Below are positions 34,351 to 47,078 of a DNA stretch of 64,000 nucleotides, in pieces; the first letter of the stretch is position 1; each line of letters starts with the position of its first letter. The DNA is taken from NCBI GenBank assembly GCA_037953745.1, contig JBAKBP010000690.1:124001-188000 (forward strand). Direction: 5' to 3'. Origin of the DNA: Lithodes maja (taxonomy: Eukaryota; Arthropoda; Malacostraca; Decapoda; Lithodidae). A model generated the notes under the pieces. The model saw nothing but the letters and a program-made list of their open reading frames with translations. It did no database searches and was not told the DNA's origin. Position numbers and translations under genes: made by a program.

Positions 34351-35782
34351 GGCGGGGCGCAAGTATGGAGTAGAGGTCTTGCGTGACACAGGTGCTTCCC
34401 AGACTCTGATGAAAAACTTGACTGGCTACCCTATAAACGCAGCTCGGGTGGTAGTGGTGCAGGGTATTAATGCAACTCGGTCATACCCGCTGGTGCGGTT
34501 GGAGTTGGAGGTGGATGGTGTGGCACGTGAATTGGATGTCGGGATTGTGGAGAAACTGCCAGTGGAGGGCGTCGACCTTCTTCTCGGCAACGACTTTGCA
34601 ATGCCCGCTTCTGAGGTTCTACCCTTAGTCGTTGCCGAGAGGCCGGCCAACGTGAGTAGGGAAGAGCAAGAGTGGGTCGAGCGGTGCCAGACACATCCCA
34701 TGGCGTGTCTTGTCACCCGAGCTCGGGCAGCTAAAGTGTCACAGCCTAGTCCTCCGTCTTCAGACCAGCGGAGGAACGATCAACAGGAGGAGGCTAAAGC
34801 TGGAGTTGGTTTTAAGAGTTTTGACTCGGCGGCTCTCCTGGGTGATTCAGTAGTAGCACCATTACTTAATTCTGGAGTAGCCCCTGGGCCTGTCATCGAG
34901 AGAGACGAGGCTGGGCATGACGAGACTCCACGACAGCAACGTTATGTACATCGAGAGAGACGGAGGGAGGAGCCCAGTATCGGGGAAGGTCATGCATTGC
35001 TCCGGGAGCAGTTAGATCGCTTGGCACCCTCAGATATACGTCGGTTGCAACTAGAGGACCCTGAGCTCCAAACGTGTGCTAATGGAGCTGTAGAGCTCGA
35101 CGAGGACGGCGATGCACAGCCAGGAGATTTTTTTTATTTAGAAGGCATCCTCTATAGGCGTTTTCAAGACCCTAAACGTAGTTGGCAAGAGGGGTCCGGA
35201 GTAGTGGACCAGTTGGTGGTGCCACGGGAGTGCAGGGATAGCCTACTGAGGTTGGCGCATGACGTACCACTGGCAGGACATCTAGGGGTGAGAAAAACGG
35301 TGGCGGCTTTAGAAAAATTGTTTTGGTGGCCGGGGTTGAAGGGGCAGGTAGTAACCTGGATAGCAATGTGTCATATGTGCCAGAGGGTTGGAAAACCTAA
35401 CCAAACAATTCCGAGAGCCCCGTTGCACCCCATTCCTGTCAGTGGACCGCCCTTCAGTAAGGTCATCATTGATATGGTCGGACCCCTACCCCCTACTAGT
35501 GCCGGTAATAAATTTCTATTAACTATCATGGATGTGGCCACTTGTTATCCTGATACATATCCCATGAGAAATGGCACGGCGAAAACTGTTGTCCGGAACC
35601 TGCTCTTGTATTGCTCGCGGTATGGCTACCCGCAAGAGGTGCAATCGGACCAAGGTTCTAATTTTACATCTAATCTGTTCAAACAAACTATGATTCAGCA
35701 TGGCATCAGCACTGTCGTCTCTTCTGCGTATCACCCGGAGAGTCAAGGGGTGTTGGAGAGGTAGCACGCCACGCTGAAAAGC
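34351..35782 (+). pseudogene. Protease and integrase (N-terminal and catalytic) of the gypsy element
   Basis: The aspartic protease active site is DTGAS (34385-34399, in VEVLRDTGASQTLM) with the downstream VDLLLGNDF. After a linker comes the integrase HHCC zinc domain (about 35258-35390: AHDVPLAGHLGV ... MCHMCQR), then the catalytic triad: Asp in VIIDMVGPLPP (35471), Asp in SDQGSNFTS (35648) and Glu in SQGVLER (35756), with the usual 35-residue spacing between the last two. A TAG at 35762-35764 directly after this Glu-Arg breaks the frame. The same reading frame runs from gag through to here, so the order is not a rearranged assembly of two elements. Confidence 0.9.
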
Positions 35783-37144
35783 ATGCTTCGATGTTACTGC
35801 GCAGAGAACGGAAAGGATTGGGACCTTGGTCTGCCGTATGTTTTGTTCGCGGCAAGAGAAGTACCTGGAGAGAGTCTCGGTTTCAGTCCGAATGAGCTTG
35901 TTTTCGGGCATCAGGTGAGGGGCCCTCTCCACATGGTGAAGGAGATTTGGGAGGGTACCGCTAAGCCATGTTCTATGTTGAGATACGTCCTCGAGAGCAG
36001 GGAGAGAATGCTTAGAAGTCTGGAGCTGGCCGGGCGTAATTTGGTGAGTTCGCAGGCCCGTATGAAGGACAGGTACGATACTAAGGCGAAACTCCGGGAG
36101 TTTCAGGTAGGTCAAGAGGTGTTGGTCCTGTTGCCTTTGTCAGGTCATCCTCTGGCTGCCAAGTACGCTGGGCCTTATCGGGTGGTGTCAAAGATCTCCG
36201 ATCTAGATTACCTAGTTGCCACTCCAGACCGGAAGAAGCGTAACCAACTATGCCACATTAATTTGTTGAAGGAGTATGTGAGGTGCCCACCTGAGTCACT
36301 ATCTGTCCCTGTGTTGACCTGCCGCGGTCATGGTGGAGAAGGAGAGGGGGGCAGCAATGATCAGGTGGATGATAACTGGGATTGTCATGTCTCGGCTGAT
36401 CAGTGGGCGGGGAATTCGAGCCAATGTGCGCACAATGCTCTGGCACACCTGCCGGAGGAACAGCAGGTGGCAGTGCAGCGCCTGTTCGATTCATACCCCA
36501 CTGTATTTGCCGAGCACCCAGGCCTCACTACTCAAGCGGTGCATGATGTCGACGTAGGAGAGCACCCCCCCTTCAAGTCGATACCTTATCGGGTGCCACC
36601 CATTAAACTCCCAGCGCTCAGGGACGAGCTGGAATATATGCTGGCGAGAGGCTTGATCGAGAAGGGGGCAGTACGGTGGACTTCTCCTGTCACTCTGCAG
36701 CCCAAACCTGATGGAAAAGTTCGGTTCTGCATTGACTTTAGGCGGTTGAACGGGTTGACCCCCACCAATGCATATCCTCTTCCCCGGGTGGATGACAGTG
36801 TGGATAAGATCGGGAAAGCAAGGTACTTGACCAAGGTAGACCTCGTCAAAGGCTACTGGCAAGTACCACTGTCTGAGTGGGCTAAAGAGGGGTGCGGGTT
36901 TGTGGTGGATGGTAGTACTTACCGTTGCAACGTGATGCCATATGGTCTGAAAAATGCCCCGACCACTTTCCAGAGCTTAATGAACGACATCGTAGCAGAC
37001 ATCCCAAACTGTACTGTCTACCTTGATGACGTGATCATTTATGACAACAATTTCCAAAGTCACTGTGAGCACATGGAAGCCTTATTTAGTCAACTTAGTA
37101 AAGCAGGCATGGTGGTTAATCTGGGCAAGTGTGACTTTGTGTAA
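35783..37144 (+). pseudogene. Integrase C-terminus (GPY/F) followed by reverse transcriptase
   Basis: One open frame carries the integrase C-terminal segment (DRYDTKAKLREFQVGQEVLV, GPYRVVSKISDLDYLV and the end HINLLKEYV, about 36070-36280), a ~100-residue linker, and the RT domain: IEKGAVRWTSPVTLQPKPDG, FCIDFRRLNGLT, DLVKGYWQVPLS (motif A), NAPTTFQSLMN and YLDDVIIY (catalytic box, about 37019-37042). Because IN and RT share one uninterrupted frame, IN-before-RT is a real property of the element. A TAA at 37142-37144 ends the frame before the connection to RNase H. Confidence 0.92.
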
Positions 37145-37799
37145 GCCACGGTGCAGTATCTGGGGTTTGTGGTTGGGTTAGGGCAGGTGAGCCCGCCCCA
37201 ACAGAAGATACAGGCTATCGACTTGTTCCCCAGGCCGACCACCAAGCGGCAGATCATGAGATTTTTGGGCATGATTGGGTATTACCGCCGCTTTATAAGA
37301 GGCTATTCTACTGTGTTAGCTCCTTTGACAGATCTACTAGCTAAAGATAAAAAGTTCCGCTGGGCACCTGAGTGTGAGCAGGCGTTTCGAGTAGTTAAAC
37401 ACTTTTTATGCACTCACCCTATCCTCAGGGCCCCGGACTTTGAACGACCATTTCAGTTGGCGACTGATGCCAGCGGAGTAGGGGCTGGTGCCGTACTTTT
37501 GCAGACAGACGAGGAAGGTCTTGAGCATCCACTCAGTTTCTTTTCAAAGAAATTTAATTCAGCACAGAAAAACTATTCGGTTGTTGAAAAGGAACTGCTG
37601 GCAATCGTGTTAGCGCTCAGACACTTTGAGGTCTATGTTCCTGCATATGGGCCAGTCGTGGTAGTGTATACCGACCACCACCCGCTTAAATTCCTCAATC
37701 AATTCCACAACCGGAATATGAGGCTGACCAGATGGTCGCTCATGTTGCAAGAGTACAACTTAGTCATTCGCCATATTGCCGGTTGTGAGAATGTGATTG
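37145..37799 (+). pseudogene. RT connection and RNase H of the gypsy element, truncated
   Basis: It shows QYLGFVVGLGQVSPPQQKIQ, the FLGMIGYYRRFIRGYS connection, and RNase H with FQLATDASGVGAGAVL (catalytic Asp near 37466), EKELLAIVLALRHFEVY (catalytic Glu) and VYTDHHPLKFL (catalytic Asp). The frame then runs, by chance in phase, into CR1-A codons at 37800 (AGCENVIA | PYYQKDINKL), so the C-terminal 45 codons of this open frame are a chimera. Confidence 0.9.
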
Positions 37800-38495
37800 C
37801 GCCTTATTACCAAAAAGACATAAACAAGCTAGAACGAGTTCAACGTAGAGTTACCAAAATGATACCTAGCCTAAAGAACAAACCATACGAAGAGCGTCTT
37901 AGAGAATTAAATCTATTTCCTTTAACCCAGCACAGATAAAGAGGTGACTTAATTCAAGTGTTCAAAATCATCAAAGGCATCGACAATATGAACTGTAGTA
38001 AGTACTTCACTATCGACCAATCTAATTACACGCGGGGAAACGGTTGCAAAATTATTGGTAAATCTTTTAACTCACACGAATCTAAGAATTTCTTCTTCAA
38101 TCGAGTTGTCAACTTGTGGAATGGGCTTCCCCGAGACGTTATAGACTGCAGCACCGTTGATTCATTTAAATTCCGCCTAGACAAATATCTCGCATCAAAC
38201 CCGCGACTGACTGCGTTTGTAAATTAATAACTTTATTTTATCCTCCCCTCAGTTACTAACCCATATGTCCCCTACTAACTTCCTAGTCCTGCCACGTTAG
38301 TGGCAGGGCAGTAGTTCCCTTTCCAATGTTCCCTTACCCACTCTAAACCACTGTTTGGACACTTGATCCTCAGTGTTTTGGAGGACAAGCAGCCTAGAAG
38401 GGTCACTATATATGGTGTTGCTTGATTTCCTTTGTACTCCTTTGTACTCCTTTGTATGTATGTATGTATGTATGTATGTATGTATGTATGTATGT
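37800..38495 (+). pseudogene. CR1-A 3' end (copy 2)
   Basis: It carries the last ~140 codons of CR1-A ORF2 (PYYQKDINKLERVQRR to the C-terminus at 38227) with the same internal TAA (37937) as copy 1, the 3' UTR and the (TATG)n tail (38454-38495). It has no upstream RT because the block starts here. Confidence 0.92.
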
Positions 38496-40803
38496 ACTCT
38501 ACCTAGTATTTTGACTTTCCATGGCACATGAATCACAGTTTTTGTTTTCATCCTGTGCGCTGCTAGCAAACTTAAGTTATGTATGTGTATTCGCAAACTA
38601 TGTCGAGACCTAAAGAACTAATGTTGATACTTTGGTCAGCACTTTTATTGGTCAATATATTTATATTGTTACCTTAATGGATACCATCATTATTTGGAGT
38701 CAGGAGTCAGGAGTTTTAATGATAACCAGAATTAAACTATGAAAATACGTCATAATCCTTAAGGGGTTCATTTCATTTTAACTAATACCATATGATAGAA
38801 CTCGGTTGGAAGGATCGTTGGACGTCAGGAGGTTAACTGATATAGTTTGTGTCCAATTTGTTTCTTAGAAGTCCTTCCTAAACCGAGTAAAATCGTCTAA
38901 TGATAGGTAATATAAAAGAGGGTATGGCATCATCGTACGAAAGGGTTAAACTTTTCAAGTTAACATTGTTGAATCTTTATTTCACAAACACCTCATTGTG
39001 TTACACAACATTATCATCAGCAGTAAAGGTTGACAGTAAATGACCATACTATAGGTAGCGCCAACGAACTTGACAAGTATCTTGACCAATTAACTTCAAA
39101 TAACTCAAAAGGGCCTAGAGCAACCTGGCTGTAAATCTCCACACTTATTTCCAGGAGGGCTCTTCCTAAATTATAGAAATGTTAGCTCGATTGCTTTCAT
39201 TCAATTTGAGTTATGAGTAGTTAAATGATCAAGATTATTGTCAAGTTCATTGGTGCTACCTATAGCAATGTTCACAATCATCCAACAGCAATACACTACA
39301 ACAAAATTCCTAAATACTTCCATAAAGATATATTATTCGCAAACTACAGAAACTACATTTTTTTGTAAGCTACAGGAATCTATATACAGGACACATTTAT
39401 TAATCCAGCAAAGTCAACCATTCCTCTGGCTGAAATGAGCCGATGTCACATGAGCGAACTTTCGAGCAATTATGCTCTGGCAACTTCAAAATGTATGTTG
39501 TCCAGAATTCAGCCTCCTAAGTTTAGTTTCAGATAACAATGAAAAAGAACCCGTAACATTTCGAGCAAAACATTGTTCATTGAAAATTGCCGGATAAAGG
39601 ACTCGTGTGACATCGCCTTTAGTTAGGTATTACTGATACGTTTTGTGGAAGTGACATTGACCTGGAACAATCTGTGGACTTTTGAAAATTACCATTTGCG
39701 TTTTTGGGCTATGTGGAAGTTCAAACATACTGTATATTGATATTTAGTAGAACTATTGAATATGTGAGTCTGTGTTGGATATGAGTATGTTAAGTTTGAC
39801 TTATTGTATTAATATGGGTACTACAGGTTAGTTTCAAATTATGATAATATTAACCAACTCACCGGGGACGGACTTTTATATACCATCAATACAATTATGT
39901 GAATGCTCAGAATTAGCCTATATATCATCAGCAACATTTAATCAGAAGCATGGGAGCTTTCTACCAGCATGATTTATCCGAGTGGAATAAAACAGCTGTA
40001 TATCTGTGGGGCACTAAGTTAAACATTAGTCTGCAGTGAAATGGCTGGGTTGAGATAAAAGTTAAGAAATTTCTTAAAACTGAGTCCTTTTTTAACGAAC
40101 GGGTTTAATATTGATACTATAAAGTTTGAACCTCCTTTTATACTGAACCCCGCAAGTAGTCCATTTGTGAAACTTCTTACTATTTCGTCTGTAGTTTATA
40201 TATTTGTTTTAAGCCTAAGCAAACTTGGAACATATAGATTTAAAATGATGCTGTTATCTTCACTATAAGTAGGTGAAGATTTGTCTCCCATTTGGCGCTG
40301 ATTTACTCTTATTGAACACTTTGAGGATCGTGACGCATGTTAGCAGTATATTCTGGCTGTCATTAGATGACATTATACACCTTAGGAAGGATCCGTGGGA
40401 ATCCAAATGGTAAAGACTATCTCAATTAACCCTCTGACTTTCATATACCCTTCCTAATCTGAATAAAGTCGTCTAATAATAGCCAGACAACTGAACAAAA
40501 TTAATATTCGTCTTCAGATCTGCAGTGGCTTAACTGAAAGAGAACACGATACACAATGGTCCCCTTCAGGACTATGACGCATTTTACCAGTTTATTTTGG
40601 CTATTATTAGCCGATTGTATTAAATTTGGGAAGACGTTTAGAAAGTCAAAGGCATAGTGAAGATGGTTTTTACCTCTTTGATTCCTACACATCCTTCCTA
40701 AACTGCATGAATTCGTCTAATAATAACACTAATAAAGTGTTAAAAGGCCTCATGATTCTCAAAGGGCTAATTATAATTTCAGAGTAATTAGCACACATGT
40801 TCG
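38496..40803. other. Stretch without recognised gene (copy 2)
   Basis: The counterpart of 18163-20482, nearly identical. One visible difference is at 39985-40008, where copy 1 has a longer CAGCTGTTTTAACAGATTAAAAA segment split over its own sequence. No gene is present. Confidence 0.5.
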
Positions 40804-41607
40804 TTATTCTTGCCACAGGTCACATTCCTGGTCTACTTCAAGTGAACATACCATAGTCTGTTATTCTTGCCACAGGTCACATTCCTGGTCTACTTCAAGT
40901 GAACATACCATAGTCTGTTATTCTTGCCACAGGTCACATTCCTGGTCTACTTCAAGTGAACATACCATAGTCTGTTATTCTTGCCACAGGTCACATTCCT
41001 GGTCTACTTCAAGTGAACATACCATAGTCTGTTATTCTTGCCACAGGTCACATTCCTGGTCTACTTCAAGTGAACATACCATAGTCTGTTATTCTTGCCA
41101 CAGGTCACATTCCTGGTCTACTTCAAGTGAACATACCATAGTCTGTTATTCTTGCCACAGGTCACATTCTTGGTCTACTTCAAGTGAACATACCATAGTC
41201 TGTTATTCTTGCCACAGGTCACATTCCTGGTCTACTTCATGTGAACATACCATAGTCTGTTATTATTGCCACAGGTCACATTCCTGGTCTACTTCAAGTG
41301 AACATACCATAGTCTGTTATTCTTGCCACAGGTCACATTCCTGGTCTACTTCAAGTGAACATACCATAGTCTGTTATTCTTGCCACAGGTCACATTCTTG
41401 GTCTACTTCAAGTGAACATACCATAGTCTGTTATTCTTGCCACAGGTCACATTCCTGGTCTACTTCAAGTGAACATACCATAGTCTGTTATTCTTGCCAC
41501 AGGTCACATTCCTGGTCTACTTCAAGTTAGTGAACATACCATAGTCTGTTATTCTTGCCACAGGTCACATTCCTGGTCTACTTCAAGTGAACATACCATA
41601 GTCTGTT
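40804..41607. repeat. 57-bp satellite, fourteen copies (copy 2)
   Basis: Same unit as at 20483-21048, with fourteen near-identical copies. One carries a 4-bp TTAG insertion at about 41527. The short 54-bp and GCGAC variants of copy 1 are absent, so the two arrays have evolved or been assembled separately. Confidence 0.95.
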
Positions 41608-41742
41608 CATTTGAAGTCAGCAATAAAGCTGGGGAACAACACATTCCTGGACTACTGCAAATGAACAGACTATAGTCTGTATAGATAAAGTTAGGGACGA
41701 TTATAATGGAAGGGAGGATTTTCAGTTTGTTACCTAGACCTT

Positions 41743-41746
<4 letters not shown>

Positions 41747-41774
<28 letters not shown>
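41747..41774. repeat. Poly(A) run, about 28 bp
   Basis: Copy 1 has an A-rich tract with interspersed T at the equivalent position (21187-21213). Confidence 0.9.
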
Positions 41775-41776
<2 letters not shown>

Positions 41777-42299
41777 ACATTGAACCGATACAAAATATTC
41801 AGGTTCGCTACCATTCACCAGGATCGACACCTAAATGGCACGAATGGTCTTAATATTGGCAAATTAATGGGTGCGAAAGTTCATAAATTCACCAAACTAA
41901 TGAAACAAGCGTCTTAACACTTGCACGCATATGACGCGATTTGAGCCTATTAGGGATACTTTAAAACCTTTGTTACCATCAGGGGTATTTAGTTTAGTTA
42001 CTTCAACCTCTGCAGTTGTGTTTGAGTTAGCTGTGGGCAGAACACTAATTTGGAGATGTAATTATAAGAGTGAGATAACTCTATTTATTATTGCTAATCT
42101 GGCAACCTCTGCGTCATAAAGCGTGAAAGGGTTAACATCTCAAAGCTAATGTGGCTAAACATGGGGAGAATGGGGTCAAGAAAAGACAGGAAAACCTGGC
42201 CTACAGACCTAGCTGAACTAATAGATGTTTCCCGTATACATTTGTGTGGTGTAGCTCAAACAGTAGAGCATGTTAATCAGTGGCTCTCAACCAGTGTAA

Positions 42300-42660
42300 A
42301 GGGTACTTCACACAGTCAGAATGCGAGCTAGAATCACTAGGAGTAGCTGAAAATTCGGATTCCTGGGCCTATTCGCGGTGAAAATCGATGACTCCTAGTG
42401 ACTCTAGCGATATCCTAGTGATTCCTGTTAGACTCCCAGTGACTCCAAACCATTCGCGGGCGATTGGCCAAGTCCGATTTTTTTTCACCGTGTTTAAAGT
42501 TATCGCCGCGAATTGGACCACTCCCAGTTGATGTCCCAGTGATTCCCCAGTGACTGCCAGTGATTCCTGGTGATTCTCGGTGATTCGTATCTGATTCGCG
42601 GAGAGGCTTCGGTTTCAGTTTCAGTTCTCAATTTCACCGGGAATCACTAGGATAAAGATA
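42300..42660. mobile_element. Foldback arm (copy 2)
   Basis: The AGGGTACTTCACACAGTC end at 42299-42316 is followed by AGTGATTCC-type repeats. It is the counterpart of 21744-22085. Confidence 0.65.
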
Positions 42661-43219
42661 GGTAATACATATGAGCCACTGAGGGTCACTGGGAATCGAC
42701 TGGAGTCACCATGAACCACTGTGAGTCACCGAGCATGCTCTCCAAGCGGCAGGGGCGCCCACAGAGATACCTGTAAGTGGGCGCACATGTAATAAAGGGC
42801 CCGCTAGTCATGGGTGTGGGTGGTGAGCAAAGCGAGCCTACTCACCTGGGGATCCCCCCCCCCCCAACAATTGTGCAGTATTTATTAATTGTAGTTGCAT
42901 TCGAAAGCTATCTTAAAGTGAAATGAAGGTTGATTAATAAATATATTATTCATATAAACCTGTAGTACTCCCTCACCTGAAAGTATAATATACAGTTTAC
43001 CGGTAGTTTACTTTTCTTGGTCAAATATTATAAATTGGCCTAGTATTAAACCTGTGTACTGTAAGTACAATTTTCCACAAGACATTGTATTCACCCAGTG
43101 ATTGTGTGTAGAGAAGGAAAATTACGGTAGGTGAGGTAATTAATAATGTGAACAATGTATGGTCAATGTTACAATACCCTACTTGTAGTCTACAAGTCTG
43201 CAACTCCCTTACCTAACAT

Positions 43220-43958
43220 AACATCCAGCGGACTATCCCTTATTCTTCAACATACAAAAAATCAACCCCTTCATCTTCTCTCAATATTATTGTGTCTCTT
43301 TTTCTTCTGCTCTCATTGGAAGGACCATATTACAGTCTTGCTAAGGCCAGCCTCCCAGAAGCTGGGTGTGCTCAACCGCCTTAGGGGGTTCTTTTCCCCT
43401 GCACAGCTTCTTGCTCTCTACAGGGGCATAGTGCGCCCTTGTATTGAGTATTGTTCACATGTGTGGGAGGTTCCTCTCACACCGCTCTCCTAGACAAAGT
43501 TGAAAGGAAGGCCTTTCGTATCATTAACTCCCGTCCACTCACCAACTCTCTGCAATCTCTCTCTCTCTGCCGCAATGTTGCATCTCTCTCGCTATTCTAT
43601 CGCTACTATAATAATCAGTGTTCCTCAGAGCTATCCCAGTGCATACCACCTCCTTTACGTAGGGCATGTGGTACCCGTCTTGCAACTCAATCCCACCCCT
43701 ACTCTGTGCAACTCTCCAACCCAAGAGTGAAACGTTACTCTCAAACTTTCTTCTACTCAACAGCTGAGCTCTGGAACTCTCTCCCAGAATCAGTCTTTCC
43801 CTCTTCCTATGACTTAAATTGCTTCAAACTCTGTGTGTCCAGGCATTTTGGCTCGAACGTCCCTTGATTTTGGCCATGTCACTCTTTCAACTATGGGGGA
43901 GGCACTCGCTATAGGCAGTTATGCCTTTTGCTTCCCTCAATCACATAGAAAAAAAAAA
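43220..43958 (+). pseudogene. Jockey-B insertion (copy 2)
   Basis: The same insertion as 22665-23406. Here the C-terminal frame (43451-43867, ending FGSNVP) is open where copy 1 has a stop, but the N-terminal 130 bp carry many one-base indels relative to copy 1. Confidence 0.88.
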
Positions 43959-44666
43959 TAACGAGAGTGGTGGAGACGTGTTTGTATGTGTTTTGAAATG
44001 TCAAGTTCGATTGGTGGTGGTGAGTGGAGTTGGGATTACTACTTCGAGGGGCGTTGTAGTCGCCGGGGTAAACTATGAGCCAGCGGAATCATGGCTTTGT
44101 TGTTTAGGGGCCGTTGTAGTCGCCGGTTAATAATCTAGAAGTTCTGCAACTCCCCTGATCTAACCTAAGCAAACTAACACAACCTATAAGTGTTACCTAC
44201 TGTATATTAGGTAATCGTATGAAATATTACAGAACTCGGTATTGAATGAAAACAAGAAGGTGGGAAGGATTGACTATCCACTATTTAGACAATATTTTAA
44301 ATATATTTGTTTCGTAAAGTATAGTAAGCATTGATATTATGACCTTACGGTACATAATAATACAGACTTATCGTATTATATTAATGTCTGTAATAATGTA
44401 TGAATACAGTCATAATACTTTATGATGATATTAGAGGACTGTAGTTATAGCCTACAAGAGACACACTTGAGGAAAAATTAATTTCAATTATAGGATCAAA
44501 CACACAATGGGGGCCATGCCTGGCATACTCGCATATATCTCATTCCTAACAACTCCTAGTGATGCTCGGTGACTCCTAGTGACTCCTATCTAACTTCCAG
44601 TGATTCCTGTATTACTCCTATCGACTCGTATATTACAGTAATCCGAAATGTTCAACCTTTCAATAA

Positions 44667-45783
44667 AGGATACTTCACACAGTCAGGAATGCGAGCTAGA
44701 ATCACTAAGAGTAGCTGAAAATTCGGATTCCTGGGCCTATTTGCGGTGAAAATCGAGGACTCCTAGTGATTCTAGCGATATCCTAGTGATTCCTGTTAGA
44801 CTCCCAGTGACTCCAAACTAGTCCTGGCCGATTGGCCCTGTCCGACAAAATGTTCACCGTGTTTAAGGTTCTCGCCGCGAATCGGACCATTCCCAGTGAT
44901 CCCCAGTGATCCCCCAGTGACTCCCAGTCAGTCCTGGTGATTCTGGTGAAAACTGAAACTGAAACCGAAATCTGTCCGCGAATCAGATACGAATCACCGA
45001 GAATAACCAGGACTTACTGGGAGTCACTGGGAATCACCTGGGAGTCACTGGGAATGGTCCAATTTGTGGCGAGAAATTTAAGGGGTACTTCACACAGTCA
45101 GGAATGAGAGCTAGAATCACTAGGTGTAGCTGAAAATCGGATTCCTGGGCCTATTCGTGGTGAAAATCGATGACTCCTAGTGTCTCTAGCGATATCCTAG
45201 TGATTCCTGTTAGACTTCCAGTGACTCCAAACCACTCACGGGCGATGGGCCCTGTCCGACGAAATGTTCACCGTGTTTAAAGTTTTCGCCACGAATCGAA
45301 CCATTCCCAGTGACTCCCAGTTGATTCCAGTGATACTCCAGTGATTCCCCAGTGACTCCGGTGAGTCCTGGTGATTCTCGGTGATTCGTATCTGATTCGC
45401 GGACAGGTTTCGATTTCAGTTTCAGTTCTCACCAGAATCACCAGGACTCACTGGGAGTCACTGGGGAATCACTGGGGATCACTGGAAATCACTGGGAATG
45501 GTCCGATTCGCGGCGAGAACCTTAAACACGGTGAACATTTTGTCGGACAGGGCCAATCGGCCCGGACTGGTTTGGAGTCAACAGGAATCACTAGGATATC
45601 GCTAGAGTAACAACTCCTAACAACTGCTAGTGATGCTCGGTGACTCCCAGTTAACAGAATCACTAGGATATCGCTAGAGTCACAAGGCGTCATCGATTTG
45701 TCACCGCGAATAGGCCCCAGGAATCCAATTTTCAGCTACTCCTAGTGATTCTAGCTCGCATCCTGACTGTGTGAAGTACCTTT
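44667..45783. mobile_element. Inner foldback element (copy 2), without TTAA element 2
   Basis: The equivalent of 24601-26162. The TTAA at 45522-45525 is uninterrupted. Left-type arms start at about 44667 and 45083, and the right end is near 45780. Confidence 0.68.
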
Positions 45784-46556
45784 ATAAATATATTATTCAT
45801 ATAAACCTGTAATACTTCTCACGTGAAAGTATAATATACAGTATACGGGTAACGTAGTTAACTTTTCTTGATCAAACATTATTAATAGGCCTAGTTTTAA
45901 CCTGGTAAGTACAATTTTCCCACAAGACATTGAATTCACCCAGTGATTGTGTGTAGAGAAGGAAATTACGGTAGTTGAGGTAATTAAATAATGTGAACAA
46001 TGTATGGTCAATGTTACAATACACTACTTGTAGTCAACAAGTTCTGCAACTCCCCTTACCTAACATAACGAGAGTGGTGGAGACGTGTTTGTATGTGTTT
46101 TGAAATGTCAAGTTCGTTTGGTGGTGGAGAGTGGATGTTTGGATTACTACTTCGAGGGGCGTTGTAGTCGCCGGGGTAAACTTTGAGCCAGCGTAATCAT
46201 GGCTTTGGTTGTTTAGGGGCCGTTGTAGGGGCCAGTTAATACTCTAGAACTTTTGCAACTCCCCTGACCTAACTTAAGCAAACAAAACAACCTATAAGAC
46301 TTAGTGTTACCTATAATAGGTAATCGTATGAAATATTACAGAACTCGGTAACGAATGAAAAGAAGAAAGGTGGGAACGATAAAATATTCACTATTTAGAC
46401 AATAGTTTAAATATATTTGTTTCTTAAAGTATAGTAAGCATTGATATTATGACCTTACGGTACATAATAATACAGACTTATCGTATTATATTAATGTCTG
46501 TAATGATGTATGAATACAGTCATTGTACTTAATGATGATATTAGAGGACTGTAGTT

Positions 46557-47078
46557 GTTGTTGTTGTTGCTGTTCCCCAGGCTGCCTGGCCGAGCAGCCC
46601 CAAGGCCCCGAGCAAGACCAAGGCCATAACCGAGTGCCCCCACAGAACCCTACCTGCCTACCACAATAAAACCTGGGTGACCGAAGCCACTCCATGGCAG
46701 GGAGCTAAGGAGGGTGCGGAAACGCCCGGGAAACCAAAGCCCCACCCAGGGCCCTGTGCCTCTCAGCAATTATGAAGAGAAAGTTGAGGGGCAAAGGAAA
46801 AATGTGACGCTTTGGCTACCAATCTTGGTAGATTGGGAGGTCAATCCATGGAAAGACGCCATCACTTGAGATTTAGAAAATATATAAGTAAAAGGAACAG
46901 TCAGATAAAGCTATGGGTATGGCAGAGATCGCTCAGTTCTCACTCTGATAGACCAGCCCATCACCACATGACTAGAACCCAATCCTCTCAGCATCAGCTA
47001 GGAAAGGCCCTAGAAAGCCGCCTTTGGCAGGGGGGATAGCTCCCCTATTTCAACCCCTTTCGGGGTTGGGCACCCGCC
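46557..47078 (-). mobile_element. (CAA)n-tailed retroposon (copy 2)
   Basis: The same insertion as 26935-27457, with the 14-bp duplication AGAGGACTGTAGTT at 46543-46556 and 47079-47092. Confidence 0.85.

Larger units (their letters stand above)
30846..37799 (+). mobile_element. Ty3/gypsy LTR retrotransposon with integrase upstream of RT; 3' end missing
   Basis: The order is 5' LTR (30846-32550), primer-binding site (32553), gag, protease, integrase, reverse transcriptase, RNase H. The element stops at 37799 inside the region after RNase H, where sequence jumps to CR1-A (start of copy 2). The 3' LTR is absent. Copy 2 has only the first 175 bp of the LTR before the gap. The gag-PR-IN-RT-RH order is that of Gmr1-like members of the Ty3/gypsy group. 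Confidence 0.88.

Noticed and set aside
37800..37939. Gypsy RNase H open frame continuing to 37939
   Set aside because: The last ~45 codons are CR1-A sequence joined in phase by chance at the duplication breakpoint.
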